Origin: Silene latifolia
Taxonomy: Eukaryota > Streptophyta > Magnoliopsida > Caryophyllales > Caryophyllaceae
DNA: 64,000 nucleotides
Reading direction: 5' to 3'
NCBI RefSeq assembly: GCF_048544455.1
Contig: NC_133526.1
Location: 11,672,001 to 11,736,000 of the forward strand
A program made the translations under genes and the position numbers. Each line of letters begins with the position of its first letter. The first letter of the stretch is position 1. The notes beneath the pieces are model-generated. The model was not told where the DNA came from and made no database searches. It saw only the letters and a list, made by a program, of their open reading frames with translations. Shown here piece after piece: positions 45,776 through 57,600 of this stretch.

Positions 45776-48700
45776 CTAATGCTCAGGCTGAATGGATCCA
45801 AACTCATGGAGGCGGTAGACCCCCTCGCTGTTCTTGTGAACCTCCACATTGAAGTCTTCATCCTTCTCTCCTCTCTTCACCTTCAGACGCAGGTTGAACT
45901 TTGCAGAGTCCTCAGCAACCTGCCAACATACACAACAGCTTAATTAGAATGTATGACCACCATCCATCCACAAAATAAATGAAGCTTCATATCCTCCGAA
46001 TTCATTCTAAATTTATTGAAGACTGGTTTCCAGCTCAGAAAATACGGAAACCTTTTTTTAAAAAAATGAAAACGATCAAGAAATAGTCACGTTAGGTCAA
46101 GGAAATCACCAAACAAATACATTAGAACATGGACAAACCTCAGCCTTAGCATGAACAACTTCCTGTAGTTCATAGGGAAACAAAGAGTTGGACCGCTGTT
46201 GTATGGTTTTCAGGGCATGATTTGCAGCATTCTGAACTTCAGGGTCATGATTCGGCACTTCCTTCCACCCTGGGGCATGTCCTTCTGATAACAGAATCAC
46301 AGATTAGTTTAGATATGCAAGTATACAGGTAAGCTTATCTGATTATATAGCCAGTATAAAGTTAAACCTATGTTGCTCGGACTCTTCAATATGACCTCGA
46401 GGACCCGTGTCGGATACTGGACACTCGGACATGGGTGGTACACTTGGACACTTCATTTTAGACAAAAAAACATGAATTTTTTTCATAAAATAGGCGAATC
46501 CAACACTTGGACACGTTCAGACATGTCTACCCGAGTCCGAGCAACATATGGTTAAACTATTAAAGTCATAACAAAATTAAGCTTCAGTGCAATGCAGAAT
46601 ACAGATGAATTATAATAGTATCTTTGTCCAGCCAGTCCGTCTCATTATAGACGGCCACTATCCGTCCCTCTATAGCTATAGACGGATAGTGGCCCTCTCA
46701 CAACATTAAAGACTGCTTAGAATTAAAACAGAAGTTTGATGATTACCTCTACAAGCACCAAGGTCGGAAGGAGTGAATGAAGGAGAATCACCAACATGTT
46801 TGAATTCCTGAAGTTCCTTAAAGTCCAGCCATGGCTTCACCCACACTTTTGCTTCATACAGTTTCTTCTTACTTGCTTCAACAGCCTCAATGGTTAAGTG
46901 ATGCAGCGTGCCAGCAACAGTCTGCTCTTTTGCTTTGATGACCCTTCCGAACTCAAGGGTTGCATTCTACATTTAAACAAAAAATATAGTGTGAGCCCCT
47001 CTTGCATAAATTTCAGGCTACCAAGCACTTGACGAACACAAAATATAATACAAAGAAAAACATTCATGATTCCGCAGCTTGATTTCAGGTTAGGCTTATA
47101 TTATATTTTCTGTTTCAATTCGAAACAATCAGTCTCATTTTCATCAGATATTTCACTGACCTTCCTATTTAGGTGTCAGTGTCACTGGAACGAAATCCCA
47201 GTTACAACTCACGGCGAACTCTGAACTTCCTAAAGAAGTACTGCGTATAAAATTGTCCAAAATTTTTAATACAGGCAAATGAATTTCAATCACAAACTAT
47301 GTTACCCAAACTCAATTAGAAGCACCCAACACATTACACATGGGTGCCAAGGCGCAGTAGGTAGATTATACAGTATAACTAGTTGTACTGGTTGTATAGA
47401 ATAGAACCCGAGCTTTATAATGTGTTTACTTGAGCATAGACCTACAAGATCACGAGTTTTGCTTTATTGGAAAAAATCCGAGCTCCATTATAAAAATACT
47501 GAACTTAAAAAATTATAAAAAATTATAGTAACTCAAAAAAAATACTCCCTCCTATTCTAAATAACTGTCCCATTTGCCATATTTGGACATGGTTTTTTAC
47601 TTTCCTACCCTTAGCTCTTTTCTTTATTTACCACCCCAACCATCCATAACCCATTATATTCAATACTTTTCATTATTTAACTCTCATATTCTTACCCCTA
47701 TACAATAATTTTCATTATTTTAACTATATTCCTTAATTTTCGTGTCATTGTCCAAATGGGACACGTATTCGGAATAGGAGGGAGTATATATAAGCTCAGT
47801 TATGGTTTTACACAATGTCAGTTATATAAACGCAGCCACCCTCAAAGAATGCTCCACAAGATTCTCCTGGAACTTTCACCAAAGTTTTAACCACTAGACT
47901 TGGGCTACAATTGCAATTACAATTGCAATTGTAAAACCAAGCAAAAGAGCAAATCTCTGGTTCAATTATCGAATAGTAGGTCTATTGAGAGATGCTAAGT
48001 TACTGAGGAACTATAATACTCCCACCATCCCATTTTTATTGTCCCTTTCCCTCTAAAAATTTATCCCATAATTGCTGGCCGCTTTCTAAATCTAGTAAGG
48101 AAAACTTGTAAACCTCCAATATTTAGCTACCATCATCTTAATCCCAATTGATATTGTCTTCATTCCCTTTTGTGTTAAATCAAGGGGTAAGATTGGTATT
48201 TCAATCTTTTCTTAAATCATCCCAAAATAGTTAAGGGAACAATAAAAATGGGATGGAAGAGTATAAAATGATTGACTACAAAAAAAACATAAAAACAAAA
48301 ACAAAAAAAAAGGGTGATCTGCCGATAACTTAGTGAGGGACGGCTTGGAACACGTATGAGTTTGTGTGATTACTGAAAAGTGAAAATCAAACTCCATCAA
48401 ACTATTCACCGAGACGGAGGAAGTACGAGTAAAATTCATAAAAGCACAAAATTATACACCCTCCTATCCACTATTTTCTCCCCTATTTCCTTAAACAGAT
48501 TATTCAGGTTTTCTTCCTTTCTTATTTTAGAAAGTTTTACTCTTATTTTATTCATCCATCTCTCCTATTACCAAAACTCACTCAACTTTTACTCTTATTT
48601 TATTCATCCCTCCCTCCTATCACCAAAACCAACCTAACTCAAAATTTCTTATTTAATTACTAATTATTCATTCCTCTCTCCAATTCACAAACCCCACCAT

Positions 48701-49271
48701 CTTCTTTTATTCATTCTTTAATCATCTCCTAAAATTTTGTGCCCACATCAAAGGGGAAGAAAATACCGAATAAGAGGGAGTAGTTGATTAGTTTAAGTGT
48801 GACCGACAATCATTAAATTCACACAAAATAAAATAATATAAAATAAGTAAAGAATGGTTAAAAAGAAACCGTAAGTCTCGTGAGAGACCATCTAAGATGT
48901 AACATGGAAAATATGAATCAAATACTTATCATTATCATGTGAGATCAAATACTATTGAGAGACCGTCTTTCTGAAGTTTATGTGAAAAAGAAAGGACCTG
49001 CCTGATTAGTGTTATGTTGATTAACGGCAAAGCGAGCAAGAGACTCGATCTCAAGATCATTAGGAGTGCCTTGAGATTCACGTACTCCACCGAGAGTAGC
49101 CATGTTTGATGATGATGATGATGATGATTGAGTGCAATACCCAGAAGTTGCGATTGCTTCTCGATTAAGGTTTGAGAATAAGATGAATATTAGTATTAAT
49201 GAGATAATAAGGTGAGATATTTTGGGATTATTATTATTAAGTCTACTTATAGAGGATGAGATACGGTTCAT
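45776..49271 (-). CDS. Phytocystatin with C-terminal legumain-inhibitor extension
   Basis: Inhibitor of papain-like cysteine proteases, with a second cystatin-like domain that in this subgroup inhibits legumains (vacuolar processing enzymes). Coding exons: 49271-49002, 46966-46747, 46284-46139, 45919-45776, total 780 nt, 259 residues. Residues about 16-42 form a hydrophobic signal-type segment, and a Ser run sits at 49-55. The LARFAV helix signature is at 78-83, the Q-T-V-A-G loop at 105-109, and the Pro-Trp of the second loop at 135-136. The SNSL motif at 195-198 in the C-terminal domain is the legumain-binding site of family members. A second Met at residue 57 ([12 protein letters not shown]) could give a cytosolic form. 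Intron 1 (about 2 kb) appears to use a GC donor. Confidence 0.92.
46368..46550. mobile_element. MITE with TATGTTGCTCGGACTC ends
   Basis: The inverted ends TATGTTGCTCGGACTC close 183 bp rich in GGACAC/GTGTCC words, in cystatin intron 2. GTTAAAC flanks it on both sides (46361-46367 and 46551-46557). This is a widespread plant MITE type. The superfamily was not settled from the 7 bp duplication. Confidence 0.7.
46630..46705. mobile_element. Short foldback, TATAGACGG/CCGTC type
   Basis: TATAGACGGCCACTATCCGT pairs with TATAGACGGATAGTGGCC within 76 bp in cystatin intron 2. It is probably an internally deleted relative of the TCCGTC MITE family. Confidence 0.55.
47378..47530 (+). repeat. Dispersed repeat shared with 10975-11105
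   Basis: It has TTGTACTGGTTGTATAG, GAGCTTTATAATG and GAGCTCCATTATAAAAA in the order of the inverted copy at 10975-11105. It lies in cystatin intron 1, directly left of a Stowaway. Confidence 0.55.
47545..47784. mobile_element. Stowaway MITE in cystatin intron 1
   Basis: The ends CTCCCTCCTATTCTAAATAA and inverted CTCCCTCCTATTCCGAATAC lie in TA flanks. Non-coding, 240 bp. Confidence 0.88.
47838..47910 (-). mobile_element. SINE head fragment, same family as 40875-41118
   Basis: Minus-strand AAGTCTAGTGGTTAAAACTT, then TGGTGAAAGTTCCAGGAGAA and TCTTGTGGAGCATTCTT, match the SINE at 40875-41118 in order. It lies in cystatin intron 1. Confidence 0.6.
48019..48261. mobile_element. Stowaway-like MITE in cystatin intron 1
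   Basis: CTCCCACCATCCCATTTTTA faces an inverted CTCTTCCATCCCATTTTTAT. TA flanks both ends. Confidence 0.8.
48860..48975. mobile_element. Foldback with GAGAGACC(A/G)TCT words
   Basis: GTGAGAGACCATCTAAGATG and ATTGAGAGACCGTCTTTCTG bound about 110 bp next to cystatin exon 1. The ends recall the element at 2100-2325. Confidence 0.4.
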
Positions 49272-49541
49272 TTAGATTTGATTTTGGTTTCAAAGGAAGA
49301 ATATATTGGGGAGTTTTTATTACAAAACAAAATCAAAAATCAAAAAGTTATTTTCGTTTGTAGAGTTGATGGATTCTTTATGAGGAGTTTCTTGCACGTA
49401 GCGTATCCTTTACTTTGCCACTTGTCGCTTTCCCAATTTCATGCAACATCTCAACTCATCTCACTCGCCTCATTCAATTCCTTGATATCCACTATTTACT
49501 TATTCTCGCCGACCTCTTTAACAATAGTTTATAGACCCACA

Positions 49542-49733
49542 AAATCTCATTTGTGACGGCACGTATCCGTTACTTTGGAGTGACGGATACCATTTTTCCT
49601 TACAAATGACCCAAATAGAGAAGAGAGGGAAGCACATGGGGTGCCCCCACCTTGTCCCCCCCCTATTCGTTTTGTGAGTGGCATTATCCGTCACTTGCTC
49701 CGACCCGTCTTCAACAAGACTAATTGTTATAGA
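49542..49733. mobile_element. MITE, TCCGTC/GACGG family with a conserved core
   Basis: It contains GACGGATACC, GAAGCACATGGGGTGCCC, ACCTTGTCCCC and GACCCGTCTT in the same order as 60368-60556 and, inverted, as 50871-51048. Non-coding. Confidence 0.7.
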
Positions 49734-49749
49734 CCATACATTAGATGTA

Positions 49750-50149
49750 AACTCTGTTTGGCAGTATAAATCAGGTATCTTTTTTCATCAAAGTAGCTTT
49801 TTTGCAAAAAGTTTCAGGTAGCTTATTTATTTGGAAGCGTTTGATGAGTAGCATTTTTTAGCAAATAAGTTACCTGAAATAAATGCGTACATAATGTAGC
49901 ATTTAACATTTCAGGTATCTGATTATATTTTACATACCATTTTTACCCCTTAACATAAATGATAATAATATTAAACCATGTCATGTTACGTCTTTTGACC
50001 ACATATCAAGTATCAACTACCTTTTCAGTTAGTTTGCCAAACAGTTTTAATAAAAATCGATTCCTTATCGATTCTTAAATTTAAACCTTTTCGGTTTCGG
50101 TATCATTTCGTTTAGTGACCTTTTTCATCAGTTTTTACCAAACAGAGCC
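49750..50149. mobile_element. Tourist-like MITE (PIF/Harbinger)
   Basis: The ends AACTCTGTTTGGCA and inverted GGCTCTGTTTGGTA lie between GTA duplications (49747-49749 and 50150-50152). 400 bp, AT-rich. Confidence 0.7.
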
Positions 50150-50440
50150 GTAGTACATTTAATTGTGTACTTTCTGAGTTCTATTCTAAAATTTTTGAGT
50201 TTTGCTTTAAAATATTATAAGAGTTTTAGTATAAAGTTTTTGAGCACGTTCACCTTAAACATTAAACTAAAAATATACAATATTGCTTAAAAACTATACA
50301 TATAAATTCAAGTATGCTAAAAAAAAATGCATGTATGCTCAATAACTAAAAAAGTTTAAGATAATACATCAACTGCGTAATCTTTTTTCTCCCTCAACAA
50401 CGCTCTAACTTAGAACGATTTCACACTAGATTAAGATAAA

Positions 50441-50818
50441 GGGGGTGTTTGGTAAACGACGGATTGGGAAATTTTCAGCATATTCAAGGCTTTTAGCATG
50501 TTTGACTCACCAATCTACTATTTTGAGTGTTTGGTAAATGGCATATTGAAAGAGTAGATTAGAGCTCAATCTCATCGTTTCCAATATCTTTTTCTACCCA
50601 AAGATATTCACATTAGTAGATTGTGAAATATGAATCCGTCAACAATCTACACATAGATACAACAATCTATTAACCAAAATCTACTAATTACCAAACACTT
50701 CTACTAAATCTGCTAATTGAAATATACTAGTCAAACCTATTAATCCAATCTGTCATTTATAATCTGCTTGACCAATCTGCTTCTGCTAATATCAATCTGC
50801 TGATTACCAAACAGAGCC
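50441..50818. mobile_element. Tourist-like MITE (PIF/Harbinger)
   Basis: GGGGGTGTTTGGTAAACG faces an inverted GGCTCTGTTTGGTAATCA. AAA lies on both sides. The interior is rich in AATCTACT/AATCTGCT words. Confidence 0.65.
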
Positions 50819-50870
50819 AAAGTTCAAGATAAAAAAGTTTGTGATTGTTTTTATGCGGTAATCTTTTACA

Positions 50871-51048
50871 ATAGGTATTGGTATAGACGGGTGGACGAAC
50901 AGACGGGTAAAGACCTCTAATAAAATGGGTAAGGGGGACAAGGTGGGGCACCTCCATGTGCTTCCCACTTTATGGCAAATGGGTATTTTGTGAGGGAAAA
51001 TGGTATCCGTCTATACGTATAGACGAATAGTATCCGTCTATAATGAGA
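50871..51048. mobile_element. MITE, TCCGTC/GACGG family, inverted copy
   Basis: GGGGGACAAGGTGGGGCACC and TCCATGTGCTTCCC form the core, with ATAGACGG at one end and CCGTCTATAATGAG at the other. It is the inverted relative of 49542-49733. Confidence 0.7.
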
Positions 51049-51698
51049 ATTTGTGAATCTTTGTGACTTGTGTGATCTAAAATCACCTACTCTCTCGGTC
51101 CCGATTAATATCAATATTATCTATTTACGGTATTATTTTTGGAACGAAGTCGAAGGAAATAAAGTTGAGTGATTGAAAATAATTAGTGAAATATTCTCAA
51201 CAAACTTTCTCTAATTAACTTATTAGAGGGCACATGTTAGAAAATTCGAAAAAAAAAAACACTAATAAAGTACTACAAAAATATACACAATAAAGTTCAA
51301 AATTGTAAATTGGAAACACAACGAGATACAGTTCGGAGTGCATTTTACTAGGCAGACTGGAATTTAGGAGTGCATTTTACTGGGCGAACCGGAATTTGAA
51401 CCTCAGCTTGTTAGTTTGTAAAATGACAACTCCACAACACCAGAAGGCTAAACCTCAACCTCAGAATTACTAAATTTAGACAAAATTTCGAAAGCCAAAC
51501 TCAGAGAGCAATGAACGTGAAGCAAAGAGTAAAAAATGCAGACTCAGATTCATATGATCCAAATTCCAACTAGTCACACTACAACTGCCGGTACTTAAAA
51601 TGTTCGAATTGATTTGACCAAAAATGCAAAAAATATATCTAAAATCACACAAACCGTGCTCGACCGAATGACCAATTTGTCAGGTCTAAACACATTGC

Positions 51699-54600
51699 TC
51701 ACAAGAGGTTAAAGAGCTGCACAGGCCATGCTCGACTTTGACCATCATGTGTCATTCCCCAAGTCTCTAGTGATATGTCAATAGCACGGTGCTCAGGTGC
51801 TCGCACAATACTGATGCGTAATTGGATCTTTGAAGCTGGGCAGGAATCGGTTCCAACCAAACCAGAAGTCTCAGCATTAGCTTTTTCTGAGGATAATAGA
51901 ATGGGTTCCTTAAAAGTCAAAATGGTCTGAGACCAATGTGTCTTTGGTATATAGGGAGATGTGGACAAGTTTGCGGGCACTTCTTTGCAGACCCTCCTTG
52001 TAAAACCAGTATCAAACCATATGACAACCCCGTAACACCAGCTCGATTTTGCAGTGCCATCTGACTTTAATTGCAATTCAATGGACGAAGTAAAATCCAT
52101 CATCTCTGCTTTCATTGTCGCCAGGTCAAAGTTCTGAAACAAAGTATTACGAGATCAGGAAACCTCTAGCTGAACAGCACCAACTAATGAATTAAAATAT
52201 AGCAGCAATGTAAAGTTGGGTTGGCAGTAAGGTCAGTCTCGGGTTAAAGCGGACTGGGTCATACACTCATACTGTGTCGGGATTTGACCAGGTCAATGCC
52301 ACCTTCTCATTGTTATAAGAATCCCGATTCGAATCTTACCAGTTACCATCCTATGATCTAAAACATCATGACCAATTCCAATCTTAGGTAGAGATCTTTA
52401 ATGTGAAGGACCTTACAATCCAATTTATTTAAGAAAATTGGATAATAGAATCCTAACACGATCGGTCGTACGACCCAACAATCCAATTTCATCAGGCCAA
52501 ATATAATGTTCTTTTTCAACTATAAATAGATTGCTATACGTTTATAGAAAGTGAGATATTACAGAGCAATTTTCTTTATTTAGATGCTTGTAGAGATATG
52601 ATTTTTAAATATAAGTTTTTTATCAACGTATTTTAACAATAGAATTATATCTTCAATTAGTTTGTAGAATCTTACAATTCAATGATCCTAACCCTTCTAT
52701 TGATTTAAAATAAAATCCTGATTCTCACAACCCTGGCCTTTCTTATCGTGCACTGAAGTTGGAGCTAGGTCATCATCGGGTTGTTTAGTTTTCTCTAATT
52801 ATAGACCCATTTCTTTGAAGTTGGAGTATAGAGTTGTTTTTCTGTATCATGATCCCACCATTTATGAAATTTGGAGTGCTAAGTCAGGCTATCTGTTTTA
52901 TTGGAGGGTCTTCAATTGATCATGGAAGCGAGATACTCCCCAAATCCAAGTACCACAGTCCCACTTTTTTGGTAACACGGATTTTGAAAATTTGGGGAAC
53001 TTGGATTTGTAGGGAGAGAGTATTTGGCTCATTGGCTTTCATGGCTATCCATTAAGTGAAAATTGAACTGAAAATGTGAAACCTCAATCAATGTTGAGCA
53101 GGGAATAAGAAGAGAAGAGTAGAAGACATGCACACCTGAAGCACAGCAGTTTCGGTGACTATATCATTACTGTCAACAACATCAATGATGGGAAACTCAG
53201 CAGCATCTTTTACGAGTTCCTCGCCAATAGAAGACATATTGAAACCATACACGTTTTCCCAAAAGGGAAGACTCGTACAACCTCTTCCAAAACCTGCAAC
53301 AAACTGAACATTGACAAACAAGATAAGGCCTTGCAACATCAGTAAATGTAGTAACCTTCATTAAAACAAAAAATAATAACATAAAATAAAAGAAGTGATC
53401 ATTTACAAGAAAATAAAAGTGGTGCACTCATGAAAAAGAAAATAATTTTCAGCAGGTATCATGAGCTAGATGAAACTAAATTGAAATGAGTTATGAGTCT
53501 CAATGTTTATAAACTCTCAGAAATCAAAACCTCAAATGTCTATAATCATGACAGATAGCACATGTTTCTAGAACCCAAAATTTTAGGATGAAGTACATAT
53601 ATTGTAGTACAAAAGAAAAAAAATGTTGGATCAACAACCACGTCTCTCATATGAAACACAATATATCAAATTTTAACAATCTAACAATAAAAGAAAATAT
53701 TTTCTTGTTTATTTTTACCAATAATGTTTTTAATTTCAGAGAAGGAAGGTTAGACTTAAATTTGACAGAAATGTAATTTGAAAAATCTTATGAAGCTTAA
53801 TTTTTTAGGTTAAAATAATGAAACTTGGATCATTGAATTCCTAGCGAAAAATCTTTTCATAATAGTTGTACATATATGATGAACGACAATGAAGATAGAA
53901 GTGCTTCGAAATGTGAGGATGACTTGCACAAAGTAACAATAGAAATATAACATCACACTACTAAGAATGAAAGTTTGGGTGAACCCACCGAAAAAAAGGA
54001 ATGAAAGTTTGGGAGCGTAATAAAAATCATTTAAGTATGTGAAGTAGGGAGGGTATATATGTGCAGTTGGTGTATCTCATTTAAATTTCAATTACCTCAC
54101 CTTCGAAAACCTATAGACAGAAGAGAGGGAGATAACAGTAACTCACCATTGTTGCAGTATCTGGCAGAATGGCACCTCCAGGCTTCAGCCATCTATCTCG
54201 TGCATAGAGAACGGAGCTGAGCATTGTTTCATAAAGCAAACAATATCCCATCCATTCACTCACCAATACATCAATGCTGTGAGGTTCAATTGATATGGAC
54301 TTGTCAAGGTCCTCAATCATACCATGGACAACTTCAATTACACCAGTACATTGCCCGTTACCTGAGCTAATATTCTCACTGCGTAAGAGCCCATTGTCTT
54401 TTGCAATCTATTAAGTACACCCAAATAATTAGAAACAATTATGTGAACTCAACCCAATAATGCAAGTTAAAGCTCAGATTTCTGAAACATAAAAGTTCGG
54501 TATGCTGTACCTTGGTAGCCACTGCAGCCATCTTCTCACTTGCATCAACTGCAATAACCCTCGATGCCCCTGCCTTGGCCGCAAACAAGCTGAAATAGAG

Positions 54601-57600
54601 AAAAATTAAACAAGAACCTCAAAGTAAAGAAAAATCCTAAATAGCAACAACACTTCTCTGTAAAAACATCTATAAGGTGGAGCCACAAGGCCGGAATGGC
54701 GGTACAATATGTAAAGTGGAGGAGGATTCAAACCTTATTGTCGACATGACATCAGTCTTAACCATTAGGCTAAAACTCCTCTGTAAAAACATCTATTTAA
54801 TGTGTAAGGAATGATGCCTTACACTCATAGGCAAATCCTTCATTCCCATTAGATAGAGAGCAAGGAAGGTCTTTGATAGTTAGGTCGATCGCGGGAACTT
54901 AGAAACATTAGTTATAAAAGGCACACCCTGGCGATCAGGGTATTTTGTGACGGGCCACAAGGTGTAAAATAAATGTGTGTGCCTCATGTGTGGGAGGCGC
55001 AATGGTTTTCAAACAAACTCGTATTCTTAAAATACTCTCTCCAATCCAATCCAAAGGTAATACCTTCCTTATTCGAACAATCCAATCCAATCCAATCTAC
55101 CCATTCCTAAAACGGGAAAAAAATGTCAACATTGTCCTGATAATGCACCCATATTTACAGGAAATGCCATTCGTTGAATATACACAACATCACTTTCTCT
55201 CACATAGTAGTCTCATGCTTTGCCAATACTACCCCCACCAAAAGGTTCCAACTTAAAACCTATGCAAAGAGGCATGTTACCTTTGGATTGGATTGGAGGG
55301 ACTAGGGAGTACTTTTTTATACAACAATCACCTATTTTGGGAATCAAAAGAGACTAACATGCAAACAAGCACTAGTATGGAATGGAAATGGGGCAATTCT
55401 AAAGAATAGGCCAAAAATGGAATATGGGGCATTTCTAAAGAATCGAAAGGAGTGTCATTTAAAAGAACCTGACAAGTTCCTATTAGTTTCTATAGTTTTC
55501 CTCCATTAATTTTCCACCCTCAGATTTAGAATCAGAAATTTGCCAAGCAAGACAGGAGACAAAGCTGATTAAAAACAACAATCAATTGATCAAAGACACT
55601 CAAGAGTCAAGACTCCAAGAGCCAACACAAAACTTTGTTTAAATTCCATAAAGATAGTACTATGTTCATACTGATCAATCTAATATCACTAAGTAAAATT
55701 TGTTTCATTAAAATTTACCATCAAAAGTATAATAACTCGGAGTACGTTATATGTGAATTGTGAAGGACCCATGTGACCGAGCAACATCTAAAATATTTTG
55801 AGAAATTGATACTCTGTATTCGCGAATGAAACTTCTTTCTTCACTAACAAACGACTCTGCCTACGGGTCTGCTAGTAATTTAAAAAAGAAAAAACTGAGC
55901 GAAATAAACAGGGAACCAACAACAGGCACATGACAAATTACAGTCGCCTAAGCTCCAGAAAATTATAGCACACAATGTTGAACTAAAGGCAAACATACAT
56001 AGAAATTTGAATAGATACTTAGTATGCGTGCATGAAGAGAAGTCTCACCTAAGTATACCAGTTCCACAGCCAACATCTAATACTGCAGCACCGTTCATAA
56101 GAGAGGGATTTTTCATGATAGCTTGCTGATAAGCATCTGTTCTAACCTGCACTATAAGATGAAAGTCATCAATAACAGTAAGGAAATGCAGAACACACAA
56201 GTTTGCAAAAGTAATTTTGTTAATGACCTTGTCACTTAACATCTCTCTATGAATGCCAAAGGAGCTATATGATCCAAAATAGCCGTCATTAACTTTCTTG
56301 ATCTCTGATGCTGCAAGAGAAGCTCTTAGAGAAAAATTCTTTTGCTTTCTATCTGACAAACCAACATTTTCACCCACACCATTCGACATTCCTTTTGCAG
56401 AGGAACAAGCAACATGTGGACAGGCCTTTGAAGTAGAATCTAGTTCTTTCCCTGAAACAGAAGATGGGCGAGCCTCTGAATCTACCACCATTTCATCATC
56501 GAGGTCTGTTATATGTGCATCTCCGAAAATCTTCACAAATTCCTCCTCATCAACAGATGGCATGCACTCATCTTCTTCCAGATCTTCATCTTGATCAAAG
56601 TTAAACAACAATGAATCCCCATCCATATATGGTTTTAAGTACTTATCATCATCCCACAAAAGCTTCAGACCCTCCGAAATACTTGTTTCATGCAGATGAT
56701 TCAGTAACTCTTGATTAGATTTGCACCGTTGGCCACAACTCCAACAAGTGTTTTGTGCCACCTTTACGCATTATTGTCACAGTGACCCTCATTAGATTAG
56801 TAAAAACTTTGAAATACCCAACAAAAGCATAGAAACACAACAATTTAATCATAGCAAACAGATAACTTCATAGTTCATGGGTTGGGGAAAAGTCATAAAC
56901 TAAGTTGGCATTTATCGTCTTTCTAGTACAATTCCTTCCTTTTACTAGTTTTAATAGCAATTGGTCATGTGCAAAACTGTCGAAAGATAGAACGTAGTTA
57001 TTATTGTTGTCATCAAATGAGGTGTATATTAAAGAATGAGGCAGTTGTATGACTTGTTTGAGTTTTTAAAGCATATACTCTAGATTGCCCGAATTCTAAC
57101 TTCTCTGCAGTAGTCTGATTATTCTCTTACAAACTTTGTGACTAAGCTTTTGCTAGCCTCCACCACTATAACAATTCCAATTAAAGCTAACCTAAGCCAT
57201 ATACTCACATCAAAAAATCAATCACAACCCAATTCACCATTTTAACCGAAACTAATTACCACCTACAACTACAATTACCAAGTGGGAGCGCCCAAATTCA
57301 CCGTTCAAGGAATATTACCACCTACAACTACAATTACCAAGTGGGAGCGCCCAATTTCGCAGTTCGAGGAAGATTACCACCTACAACTACAATTACCAAG
57401 TGGGAGCGCCCAAATTCACAGTTCGAGGAAGATTACCACCTACAACTACAATTACCAAGTGGGAGCGCCCAAATTCGCAGTTCGAGGAAGTACAGATGTA
57501 CGCATCCTTAATCATGAACTCACTCATAGACAAGCTATCTCCACAAAAATCAATTATTTCCTCTGTCCCAATCAATTGTTTTTCTTTGATAGGCGTATGT

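Larger units (their letters stand above)
49272..51698. other. Upstream region of the cystatin gene and MITE cluster
   Basis: The first 250 bp left of 49520 presumably hold the cystatin promoter. From 49540 to 51055 four MITEs lie nearly end to end. The stretch 50155-50440 is AT-rich with repeated GAGTTTT words, and 51056-51698 is the 3' flank of PRMT3. I see no gene. Confidence 0.5.

Noticed and set aside
57259-57491. CRISPR-like array
   Set aside because: The copies are directly joined with no unique spacers, and the DNA is plant nuclear. It is a minisatellite.
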